This document shows positions 39,738 to 48,500 of a stretch of DNA of 64,000 nucleotides, one piece after another. The notes under the pieces were generated by a model, which was not told the DNA's origin, did no database searches, and saw only the letters and a list, made by a program, of their open reading frames with translations. The stretch is from Bacillota bacterium (GTDB lineage: Bacteria; Bacillota; Sulfobacillia; Fermentithermobacillales; Fermentithermobacillaceae). The stretch is from positions 20,394 through 84,393 of the forward strand of contig DUVI01000029.1 of assembly GCA_012841065.1 (NCBI GenBank), in the 5' to 3' direction. The position numbers and the translations under genes are program-made. How positions within the stretch are numbered: the first letter of the stretch is position 1; each line of letters starts with the position of its first letter.

Positions 39738-41198
39738 GTGATGCATATGGACTTCTCCAGGCTTGCGATCGCGGAAATCCGGCGCAACCCCACCCGGACC
39801 GTTGTAGGTATCATCACTTGTGCGCTGGCTGCCATGATCGTTGTGCTGCTCCGTGTAGTGCCGGAAGGCTACAACGTGGGGGTTGCCTTGCCTGAGCGTA
39901 CCTTTTCCGGCGGCGATATCCTCATATTCCCTGCACAAGCTCCTTTGTCGTCAGCTGAAACCAGCATGCTCGTCTGGAGACACTGGCAAGGAAGCGATTG
40001 GCAATCCCACATACTCTACTATTTCTCCGATACTGCCGCAAAAGGTTACCTTGCTGAAGTGGATTGTGCTGGATGGAGAGGGATGATCCCCAGGCACGTT
40101 ATAGAGCGGATACTGAGCGTCCCCAATGTAAAGCTGGTTTCAGCCTACCGTTCCCTGCCCTGCATAGTCACCACTGACCGCGGGACAGCCCCAGCTATCC
40201 TGCGTGGCTTTGACTTAGAAGGCCATCCCATAGAGCCCCACCTGACTCAAAACGTTGAGCGGCACCCTGCTTTCACCCAAGGGGATAATCTGGAGGTGGT
40301 AGTTCCCAATATGGGCAGGCCTTTTTCAGAACTTGGGGTGGGCGATGTAGTACATATTAGAGTGCCTAAGCTCCTGGTTTACCATTCCGGCTCACCTGCC
40401 GGCCTTGTGCCCCAGCTGGCTGTAGACTGGGATGAATCTCAGCAGTTTACATTTACGGTTTCCCAGAAATACGCCGTCCGAGTAGGCGAGGAAGTTGATC
40501 TTGAGGCTCCCAGAACCGATGGGGGCCCTCCCCCGACTATACCTATCTACTGGGAGCGGCCGGAACTTCTTGTGCCTATGGAAGTGTTTGAAAGAATCCT
40601 CAGGGACCTGGACCCGGGGCTCGCCGGCTATGGCGCCGGCAACTTCAGTCTGGACTTCCCCACCTATCAGATCGCAGTCACCGTAGACAGGAATTCGAGA
40701 CTCAGGGAAACCACAAGGCTGATACGGGAAGCCTTAGGCAAGGACTACGGCGTGTACGCAGTAGCTGAAGCAAGGGGTTATCACACCAGCCACGTGGTTA
40801 TGCCACCTGCAATGCATAGCGTATACTCAGCTCTTATAATCGGGTTTGCCTCTGTAGTGGTAGCAGGCAACATCTACATAACCGTCGCGCAGCAAAAGCG
40901 CAAAATCGGGCTTTTCAGGGTAGTCGGAGCTACGTCAGGCAATATCATTCAATACATCTTGACCCTGGTAGCGTATGTTTCAGCTACAGGTAGCTCCTAC
41001 GGCGTGGTTGCAGGTAACTTGCTGTACTTGATTACACTCCTCGGGTCTGACCTTACCTTCAGAGAATGGTTAATCCAAGCCCTTGGCGATTGCGGCAAGA
41101 TAATGGGCCTCTCAATCGGTTTATCCCTTGCCATCGGTTTCGGAATCGCCTGGTGGGCATCCCGACTATCATGTGCGGAGGTGCTGAATCGTGAGTAG
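39738..41198 (+). CDS. FtsX/MacB-like ABC transporter permease (first)
   Basis: N-terminal TM, large extracytoplasmic domain, three C-terminal TMs with VAQQKRKIGLFRVVGATSGNI; next to cognate ATPase. Confidence 0.85.
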   Translation: MMHMDFSRLAIAEIRRNPTRTVVGIITCALAAMIVVLLRVVPEGYNVGVALPERTFSGGDILIFPAQAPLSSAETSMLVWRHWQGSDWQSHILYYFSDTAAKGYLAEVDCAGWRGMIPRHVIERILSVPNVKLVSAYRSLPCIVTTDRGTAPAILRGFDLEGHPIEPHLTQNVERHPAFTQGDNLEVVVPNMGRPFSELGVGDVVHIRVPKLLVYHSGSPAGLVPQLAVDWDESQQFTFTVSQKYAVRVGEEVDLEAPRTDGGPPPTIPIYWERPELLVPMEVFERILRDLDPGLAGYGAGNFSLDFPTYQIAVTVDRNSRLRETTRLIREALGKDYGVYAVAEARGYHTSHVVMPPAMHSVYSALIIGFASVVVAGNIYITVAQQKRKIGLFRVVGATSGNIIQYILTLVAYVSATGSSYGVVAGNLLYLITLLGSDLTFREWLIQALGDCGKIMGLSIGLSLAIGFGIAWWASRLSCAEVLNRE

Positions 41199-41901
41199 AT
41201 GGACCGGGCCCATAATCAGTTGTCATGAGCTTTCCAAGTTCTATCCTGTAGGAGAAGGGCTGTTTGCCTTAAGGGATGTAGAAATGGAAGTGCCTGAAGG
41301 CTCGTTTGTAGTGATCATGGGGCCTTCCGGCTCAGGCAAGACTACCCTCCTTAACATCCTTGGAGGCATAGACCGGCCCAGCCACGGCGAGGTTATTCTC
41401 AAAGGCCGCAAATTTTCGCGGCTTTCCGAAGATGACCTGGCAATTCTAAGAAGAACTGAAATAGGCATGGTGTTCCAGTTCTTTAACCTGCTCCCTGAGC
41501 TTACCGCCGTGGAAAACATCGGATTGCCCATGAAGCTGGCGGGGTACAAAGACGATACAATCGCCGAGAGGACCGCAGAGCTCCTTGAAACTGTCGGCTT
41601 GGTTGACAGGATGAAACACTACCCGTCAGAACTCAGCGGCGGGGAGCAACAGCGCGTGGCAATATGCAGGGCTCTGGCCACACGCCCCGCAGTAGTGCTT
41701 GCAGATGAACCTACAGGCAACCTTGATTCAGCACGCTCCAGAGAGATCATGGATCTGTTTGCCAAGTTCAACCGGGAAGAAAACCAGACCTTTATCATTG
41801 CCACCCACGACGCAAGCTTCATCGAGTATGCTGACATCGTAATCAAGATCGTAGACGGCGAGGTGGTTGAGAGGAGTGACCGGCATGGTACGCTCATCTG
41901 A
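41191..41901 (+). CDS. ABC transporter ATP-binding protein (LolD/MacB type)
   Basis: IMGPSGSGKTTLLNILGGIDRPSHG; LSGGEQQRVAICRALATRPAVVLADEPTGNLDS. Confidence 0.95.
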   Translation: MSRWTGPIISCHELSKFYPVGEGLFALRDVEMEVPEGSFVVIMGPSGSGKTTLLNILGGIDRPSHGEVILKGRKFSRLSEDDLAILRRTEIGMVFQFFNLLPELTAVENIGLPMKLAGYKDDTIAERTAELLETVGLVDRMKHYPSELSGGEQQRVAICRALATRPAVVLADEPTGNLDSARSREIMDLFAKFNREENQTFIIATHDASFIEYADIVIKIVDGEVVERSDRHGTLI

Positions 41902-43075
41902 CAGGACACACATTCCAGGCCAAGGCCGGCCCCTTCAGATACAGCGCCCGAAGCCTAATTTTCCGGTTTACAATCTGCTTGCCCAGCGCCGGATCAGGTT
42001 CACCCGGGCCTTCGCCCTGCTCGTAACTTGTTCAGTGTTCCTCAGCGCCACGGTATCGTTCTTGATTACCACGATTATAGCCAAGAACGTAGAGGTGCTT
42101 GCCGCAAAGGTGCATCTAAACAAGCTGCCCTTTGATGGGCTGATTGCATTTGGCAGCCCCACAGTCACATTTTCCCGGCCGATCAGGTGGCCTGGCGAAA
42201 CGTATGATGTACAATGGGCGGAAGTTGAATCCAGCGTGGGAAAACTGTCCCTTCTGGGAGCGGGCTACGACTTGCCCGAAGATACAATCCAGCTGCTTTT
42301 CCCTGTAGACCCTGCCCACGGCCAAGGCGGCATTTCTGCATGGGTTGGCGACAACCCCTCCCACAAGTTCGGGTGGGCAAACGTGATTCTGCCTGACACA
42401 GATGAAGGCTATCCGGCGCTTTACGGATGGGCGTTAGTGAGCCCTGATCTTATCGACAGAATTGATAACAGGCGCCCTGCAGTCTTGCTTGAACTGGCGG
42501 AGTATTACCGGTTCGACTCTGAGAATCCAACGAGTATGCCATCGGTAAACAAGTACTTCTCAGACATTGAAAAAAACGTCCCTCCGGGGGCCAGGGCGTT
42601 CACACCCTATTCAGGCACCATCTCGCTCAGGCAGGCAACCAGGAGTGCTTTCTCGTCCTGGCAATTTATCTCCCTATTGGCGCTCATGGCTGCCGCAGCT
42701 GCAATCACTTGCGTGCTCACCGTATCATTTTTGGGACGCAAACGTTCCCTGGGGATTTTCAGGGTCTTGGGTGGCACAGTCTCCGATCTGCGACGGTCAA
42801 TGGCGCTTGAAACCGTTTACATCGGGTTGCCCGGAATAATCTTGGGAATGGTTGCAGGACACTATCTGGCGGGCATGCTTGAAATCGGAGAGGCGCTTCC
42901 CGGAAGTGCTTATGTGACTGCAGTAATCACCGGGATGCTTACCATGGCAGCAGGAGTATGGATGCCACTTCAGCTTATCAAGAATGCTAACTGTGACCAA
43001 TTATTGAACAACAGGCCAGTGTATGTGATTTCCAACCCCTCTTGCGCCAACTGCGGCCTGTGCGGAGGGATTTAG
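41867..43075 (+). CDS. FtsX/MacB-like ABC transporter permease (second) with Cys-rich C-terminal tail
   Basis: N-terminal TM; C-terminal TMs with FLGRKRSLGIFRVLGGTVSDLRR; ends NPSCANCGLCGGI. Confidence 0.83.
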   Translation: MRGVTGMVRSSDRTHIPGQGRPLQIQRPKPNFPVYNLLAQRRIRFTRAFALLVTCSVFLSATVSFLITTIIAKNVEVLAAKVHLNKLPFDGLIAFGSPTVTFSRPIRWPGETYDVQWAEVESSVGKLSLLGAGYDLPEDTIQLLFPVDPAHGQGGISAWVGDNPSHKFGWANVILPDTDEGYPALYGWALVSPDLIDRIDNRRPAVLLELAEYYRFDSENPTSMPSVNKYFSDIEKNVPPGARAFTPYSGTISLRQATRSAFSSWQFISLLALMAAAAAITCVLTVSFLGRKRSLGIFRVLGGTVSDLRRSMALETVYIGLPGIILGMVAGHYLAGMLEIGEALPGSAYVTAVITGMLTMAAGVWMPLQLIKNANCDQLLNNRPVYVISNPSCANCGLCGGI

Positions 43076-43081
43076 GCGGAG

Positions 43082-44905
43082 GTGGTACCTGTGGCAGAGC
43101 ACATCTTGTTCGCCGACGCAGGAACTACGTTTACCAAAGTCAGCCTGCTGGAACGCAAGGGGAACACATGGCGCGTCCGCGAAAGGGCTTGGGCGCCCAC
43201 TACCGTTGACTCCCCGTATTCCGATGTGATGATAGGGCTTAGGCGGGCTATCACTAAGTTGGAAACGTGGGCGGGGGTCAAGTTGCTCTCTCAGAACCAC
43301 CTGATTTCCGAAACAGGAAAGCATCAGGGAGCCCGCGAGTTTATGGCAACGTCCAGCGCCGGAGGCGGGCTTCAGGTGTTGGTTGCAGGGCTGACCGAGC
43401 AAATCACCGCCGAGTCGGGCCACCGGGCAGCTCTGGGTGCAGGCGCTGTGGTTACAGAAGTGCTGTGCCTGAACCAAGCTACTACCGACTTCAAAACCTT
43501 AGAACGCATTAGTAACGTGCCATGCGATATGATACTGCTAACGGGCGGAGTGGACGGCGGAAACATTTCAGACGTGCTCACCCTGGCACAGCTTCTGGCT
43601 CTGGCAGCCCCCAAGCCGCGGTTTGGCGCCCAGGGGAAGAAGATCCCTTTGGTTTACGCAGGTAACATAGATGCCCGCAACTACCTGGAGAGTATAGTCG
43701 GCGATTCAATGGAGCTTATTTGCATCGACAATATCCGGCCTACCATGGAAACTGAATTGCTCCACCCTGTCCGGCATGTGATCCAGGAAATATTCCTCAA
43801 ACATGTGATGTCGGGCGCGCCGGGTTTCAGGAACCTGGCGCTTTGGGCACAAGACAGGGTCCAACCTACACCTGTAGCTGTGGGCACAGCGCTCACTCAG
43901 TTTGCACAGCATGACAACCGCAACATTCTTGCCGTGGATGTGGGAGGCGCGACAACCGACGTGTTCTCTGTAATTGACGGCCGGCTTTACCGGAGCGTGT
44001 CTGCCAACGTGGGAATGTCATACAGTATGGGTAATGTGTTGGAACAAATAAGTCCCGATATGATTATTCGATGGTTGCCGTGGATACAAGATGACGGGGT
44101 TATCCGCAACTGGCACCTCAACAAAATGATACGTCCTTCAACATTACCTCAAACGCCCGAGGAACTGGTGTTAGAGCAGTGTTTTGCCAGGGAAGCGGTG
44201 AGGCTGTCCCTGAAGCACCATCGCTCAATTGTCACCGGCCTCAAGGGCGTAAAAATATCAAGACAGATAGGAGATATCTTCACCCAGCACGGCACAGGCC
44301 ACACCCTTGTAAACCTAATGGCAACCGGTGCCATAGTAGGTATGGGAGGCGTCATCGCCAATGCGCCCCGCCTAAGCCAGGCTGTGTCTATCATGCTCGA
44401 CGGAATCCAACCTGAAGGAATAACAGACATTTTCATCGATGAAGGTTTATTCTTGGCGTGCGGTGGGCTTGTTTCAGCAGAAAATGACGGCCTGATGAAA
44501 CCTGTTCCAGGAATTGGAGCACCTACCTTTGCCGGGACATGCATTGCACCTGTGGGTCCTGATGTAAACCCGGGCACAGTGATTGCAGAAGTAGACTATG
44601 GCGGCTACACCTACAATATCGTTGCCGGAGAGATCTCAGTTGTGCCTCAGGTAAATCCTCCGGACGGTTCCCTTCATGTAGAGATTTCAGTGCAACCGAA
44701 CAAACGCTTCGACGTGGGCGCAGGCCAGGGCCATCCTGTAACTGCAAAGCTTGCGGCTAGCAGAATGGGCTTGATCCTGGACGGCCGGGGACGGCCGGTC
44801 GCCCTGCCCAAGAATCCGGAGCAGCGCGTGTCCAGACTCAGACAGTGGTATAAAGCCCTGGGCATATATCCCGACAAGGTCTTAGGCATTGGGGGGAATG
44901 ATTAG
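43082..44905 (+). CDS. GlmL/MutL-like actin-fold ATPase
   Basis: LFADAGTTFTKVSLLE; LLTGGVDGGN; LAVDVGGATTDVFSVIDG; glutamate-mutase-L family organisation. Confidence 0.82.
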   Translation: MVPVAEHILFADAGTTFTKVSLLERKGNTWRVRERAWAPTTVDSPYSDVMIGLRRAITKLETWAGVKLLSQNHLISETGKHQGAREFMATSSAGGGLQVLVAGLTEQITAESGHRAALGAGAVVTEVLCLNQATTDFKTLERISNVPCDMILLTGGVDGGNISDVLTLAQLLALAAPKPRFGAQGKKIPLVYAGNIDARNYLESIVGDSMELICIDNIRPTMETELLHPVRHVIQEIFLKHVMSGAPGFRNLALWAQDRVQPTPVAVGTALTQFAQHDNRNILAVDVGGATTDVFSVIDGRLYRSVSANVGMSYSMGNVLEQISPDMIIRWLPWIQDDGVIRNWHLNKMIRPSTLPQTPEELVLEQCFAREAVRLSLKHHRSIVTGLKGVKISRQIGDIFTQHGTGHTLVNLMATGAIVGMGGVIANAPRLSQAVSIMLDGIQPEGITDIFIDEGLFLACGGLVSAENDGLMKPVPGIGAPTFAGTCIAPVGPDVNPGTVIAEVDYGGYTYNIVAGEISVVPQVNPPDGSLHVEISVQPNKRFDVGAGQGHPVTAKLAASRMGLILDGRGRPVALPKNPEQRVSRLRQWYKALGIYPDKVLGIGGND

Positions 44906-46283
44906 CATGGCCATGTTTTCTCAGATAATCGTAAGACACAACACCAGGTTGCTTAAGGCGCGGACCCTCCCCTCCCCCGGAAAGATCCTGGTAAAGCCGG
45001 GAGATGCTGTAGGGCCTACTGCAATCATCGCCAAGACCGACTACCTCCGCGAATCCCCGAGGGTAGTAGACCTGAGAGCAGAACTCAACACTCCTGTCTC
45101 CCCGGACCTAGTGGACTCCATTGTGCTGAAGCAGCCCGGCGACTCAGTTAAGACCGGTGAGATAATAGCAAGTCTGCCTGACGGTGAATCGGGCGGCAGG
45201 CAAGTGCTTTCGCCGTGTGACGGGGTAGTCCGATATGTATCCAGGTTAGATGCGAGAATTCTTATCCGCGAAGACGCAGATTCTATGAAACCCATGTGCG
45301 TAGTGCCTGTGAGTCGCATTCTGAAGTCCAACCCGAAATGGCTCAGGACCCATGTGACAGTCAAAGAGGGCCAGTATGTAAGAGAGGGCCAAATCATCGC
45401 CGGCTTTCCTGAACCCGGCAATCCTGTAGCAGTCTATGCCCCCATCAGCGGCGTCATAGCAAGGATTTGCCCCAGGACGGGCAATGTGACCATAGTAAGG
45501 CCCATGGAAACCCTGAAAGTGACTGCCCTCGTACCCGGCCGGGTAGCCAAAGTCCTGCCTCATATGGGGGCGGTGGTTGAAAGTTACGGGTGCTACCTGG
45601 AAGGGGTATTCGGCGCAGGCGGCGAGTGCCACGGCCGGCTCTGGGTTATGACCCAAAGCCCCGGAGATATTTTGGATGCATCGGATGTTGGCCCTGAAGT
45701 CGACGGCAAGATAATCGTGGCAGGAGCGGGAGCTACATATGAAGCGATAGACAGTGCACTGCACTTTGGCGCCAAGGGCATCATAGCAGGAGGGCTCAAC
45801 CAGAAAGACGTCGCCAGGATTTCCGACTCAGATGTTGCGCGAAACCATAGATGTGCTTTGATCATGATGGAAGGAGCAGGGTTCATGCCGATGAATCACC
45901 GGGCATGGGCCGCATTGTGCCAAAATCACGGCAACGTAGTCTCAATCGACGGCACTAGCCGGCTGTCGGGAGAGCTTGTACGTCCCTGGATTTTCACAGG
46001 AAGGTTTCCTGACGACAGCGTACCTGACCACGAACTACGCGAAACAGGCACTGAGTTCAAGAGGGCCGCGCCGGCAATGAGAAACCAGGTGCAACCAGGC
46101 GACAGGGTCAGATGTGCGAGACAACCGTACTTCGGGCTCTGGGGGGTTGTAGAAGAAGTAATACCGGGGAGAATACCCCTGGAATCTGAAGGGCTGATGG
46201 AAGCGGTGAGAGTCCGTCTGGATGACGGTTCTCTGGTACAGGTGGCAGAGGCTAACGTTGAAGTGGTGGAACAAGGCGCGTGA
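44889..46283 (+). CDS. Uncharacterised protein with repeated barrel-sandwich-like (biotinyl/lipoyl-hybrid-like) segments
   Basis: KILVKPGDAVGPTAIIAKT, KQPGDSVKTGEIIASLP, VLSPCDGVVRYVS, TVKEGQYVREGQIIAGF, VYAPISGVIARI; start overlaps the GlmL-like gene. Confidence 0.65.
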   Translation: MGGMISMAMFSQIIVRHNTRLLKARTLPSPGKILVKPGDAVGPTAIIAKTDYLRESPRVVDLRAELNTPVSPDLVDSIVLKQPGDSVKTGEIIASLPDGESGGRQVLSPCDGVVRYVSRLDARILIREDADSMKPMCVVPVSRILKSNPKWLRTHVTVKEGQYVREGQIIAGFPEPGNPVAVYAPISGVIARICPRTGNVTIVRPMETLKVTALVPGRVAKVLPHMGAVVESYGCYLEGVFGAGGECHGRLWVMTQSPGDILDASDVGPEVDGKIIVAGAGATYEAIDSALHFGAKGIIAGGLNQKDVARISDSDVARNHRCALIMMEGAGFMPMNHRAWAALCQNHGNVVSIDGTSRLSGELVRPWIFTGRFPDDSVPDHELRETGTEFKRAAPAMRNQVQPGDRVRCARQPYFGLWGVVEEVIPGRIPLESEGLMEAVRVRLDDGSLVQVAEANVEVVEQGA

Positions 46284-46293
46284 ACCTGGGGGC

Positions 46294-47085
46294 TCATGCC
46301 CCGAAACCTGACACCCCTCTTGCAGGAGCCACTTTGATGTCCGGCTTGTAGCCGCATGCTTTAAGTTTGTCCCCTACAACTCGTTCGGCAATTTCGGGGC
46401 AATTGCAGTCTATGCTCAGGTGGCTCAGGATGACTTGTTTGGTATAGGGTGTGACCAATCTGCTCAATGCATCGGCCGCGTCATCATTTGAGAGGTGTCC
46501 GAACTTCCCCATAACCCGTTGAATCAGAAACCGGGGCCTGCCTGAGTTGATTTCCATTTCTACATCATGGTTAGCTTCGAATACCAGATATTCGATGCCC
46601 CTGAGCAGGTTTTTCACAGACGGGGGTACATACCCCAGATCCATAGCAAACCCAACGCTGGAAGATACGCCGTCTATCCTGTACCCCATCGGTTCATTGG
46701 CATCATGGGGTTTCAAGAACCCGTGAACAGTATACCCCGAAATCTCCACACGCTGTTGGTCTTCTATGCAGTGAACCAGGCATGGATCCAAGCAGCCCGG
46801 GTGGCGCGCCTGAAACCATTTCCAAAACCCAAAAGACGCAAACACGGGTATATTGAACTTCTGGGCGAACGGAGTCTTGAGACACATAGCTCTAACATGA
46901 TCGCTGTGTTCATGGGTTACGAATATGGCTGCTATATCCTCAGGGGACAACCCTATTTCAGTCAAGGCGTTTACAAGCTGCCTTAGTGAAAGCCCACAGT
47001 CTATAAGCAAAGGCCGCTTTGAATCTTCCCAAACAACGTAAGCATTGCCGTAACTGCTCGAACTGGACAACGAAAAAATACGCAT
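46294..47085 (-). CDS. MBL-fold metallo-hydrolase (YycJ/WalJ-like)
   Basis: IFVTHEHSDHVRAM; FAMDLGYVP; LVFEANHDVEM; GHLSNDDAADAL; VILSHLS. Confidence 0.92.
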   Translation of the reverse strand: MRIFSLSSSSSYGNAYVVWEDSKRPLLIDCGLSLRQLVNALTEIGLSPEDIAAIFVTHEHSDHVRAMCLKTPFAQKFNIPVFASFGFWKWFQARHPGCLDPCLVHCIEDQQRVEISGYTVHGFLKPHDANEPMGYRIDGVSSSVGFAMDLGYVPPSVKNLLRGIEYLVFEANHDVEMEINSGRPRFLIQRVMGKFGHLSNDDAADALSRLVTPYTKQVILSHLSIDCNCPEIAERVVGDKLKACGYKPDIKVAPARGVSGFGA

Positions 47086-47256
47086 AACAATCACCAATTC
47101 CAGGAACATATTGGGTACAAACAGTCAGGTGTACCAGAAACGTATTCACCATTTCAAGGGGATAGTCCTCTAATTATCCCGCTCCCCGCAGAAACGGAAA
47201 GTTTGATGTGCACCTCATGAGGCACCGGCAGGATATGACCCTACGACGCAGGCACA

Positions 47257-48288
47257 TCATACGTTGAACCTTATGTGTACGATGTCACCGTCTTTCACAA
47301 CGTAGTCTTTGCCTTCTAACCTGATTAAGCCTTTGTCCCTGCACTCCTTGACGGATCCCACCTTCGAGAAATCATCAAAGGAAACTACTTCTGCTTTGAT
47401 AAAACCACGCTCCATATCGGAATGGATCTTGCCTGCAGCTTCCTTTGCCCTGGTACCCAGTCTTATCGTCCATGCCCTCACTTCATCGGCATTGACCGTA
47501 AAGAAGGAAATCAGCCCCAGGGCTTCGTATGCCGCCTGGGCAATTCTTGCTGTCCCCGGCTGAGTGATACCGTAGGTGTTCAGAAACTCCGTCCTGCTCT
47601 CCTCATCCAGCGACTCTATCTCCTCTTCCACGGTCCCTGAAAACGGCACAACCTTGTATCCCCTGTCTTCCCCTATCTTGCTAATCTGCTCCATACCCGG
47701 GTAACTACCGGACGTCAGGTGCTCCTCGGCTATATTGGGTGCCAATATCACCGTCTTACTGCTGTAAAATGCGAAATTGGAGACCAAGTTCAGTTCGTGA
47801 GGCAAGAAACCTATATCCCGCAAAGGCACCTCTCTATCAAGCGCTTCCTTGCACTTTTCCAGGAACGGGATTTCCATCTGGTTGACAGGCTTAGCTTTGT
47901 TAAGCTTCAACCGCTCAAGCCTACTCTCTACTGAAGCAAGATCAGCACAGCAGAACTCCGTCTCCATATTGTCTATGAAGTCCAAGGAATCCTTGACTCC
48001 CGGTTCATCCATGAAACACCCGAGCACGACAACAAGGGTATCGAGGTTGCGGACTCCGTTGAGAAACTCCTGACCCTTGTGGACTTGAATGTCCGCCAGG
48101 TCAATTCTTGCATATGTGGTCTTTCTGAGATTGTATATCTCAGACAAAATACGCACCCGCTCATCAGGCACTTCCATGACGCCTATGCTACTTGTGCGGC
48201 TTCCCGGCTTTGAGCCGGCCACTCCCGTCAGCAACCTGAACAAGGTGGTTTTGCCTGCCTGAGGACTTCCTGTTATTCCAACTTTCAT
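47257..48288 (-). CDS. YchF-related GTPase (DUF933/TGS-like C-terminus)
   Basis: GITGSPQAGKTTLFRLLTG; LAPNIAEEHL (NxxE-type); LISFFTVNADEVRAWTIRLGTRAKEAAGKIHSDMERGFIKAEV. Confidence 0.9.
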   Translation of the reverse strand: MKVGITGSPQAGKTTLFRLLTGVAGSKPGSRTSSIGVMEVPDERVRILSEIYNLRKTTYARIDLADIQVHKGQEFLNGVRNLDTLVVVLGCFMDEPGVKDSLDFIDNMETEFCCADLASVESRLERLKLNKAKPVNQMEIPFLEKCKEALDREVPLRDIGFLPHELNLVSNFAFYSSKTVILAPNIAEEHLTSGSYPGMEQISKIGEDRGYKVVPFSGTVEEEIESLDEESRTEFLNTYGITQPGTARIAQAAYEALGLISFFTVNADEVRAWTIRLGTRAKEAAGKIHSDMERGFIKAEVVSFDDFSKVGSVKECRDKGLIRLEGKDYVVKDGDIVHIRFNV

Positions 48289-48372
48289 CTGCGCACGCCT
48301 CCGGTGAATACATGTATCATTCAGGACACTATAAATATAACATCAATATAACATCAAACTGCTGTATAAGAC

Positions 48373-48403
48373 AGCAAGTTCCGGTGGCCGTCCGGAACTT
48401 GCT
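48373..48403 (-). terminator. Hairpin downstream of the hydrogenase operon
   Basis: AGCAAGTTCCGG-TGGCCGT-CCGGAACTTGCT perfect 12-bp stem; weak T-run. Confidence 0.55.
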
Positions 48404-48500
48404 TATGGCAGGCTATCGCTAACCTTCGCTGTTTCAGGCTTGGCCCGAGTGAATTGGACTCAGCCCAAGCGGCCTATCCACCTGTCACCCACTGAGCTGC

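Noticed and set aside
43082-44905. Assignment as a glutamate mutase locus
   Set aside because: No GlmS or GlmE-like subunit in the window; neighbours are ABC permease/ATPase genes.
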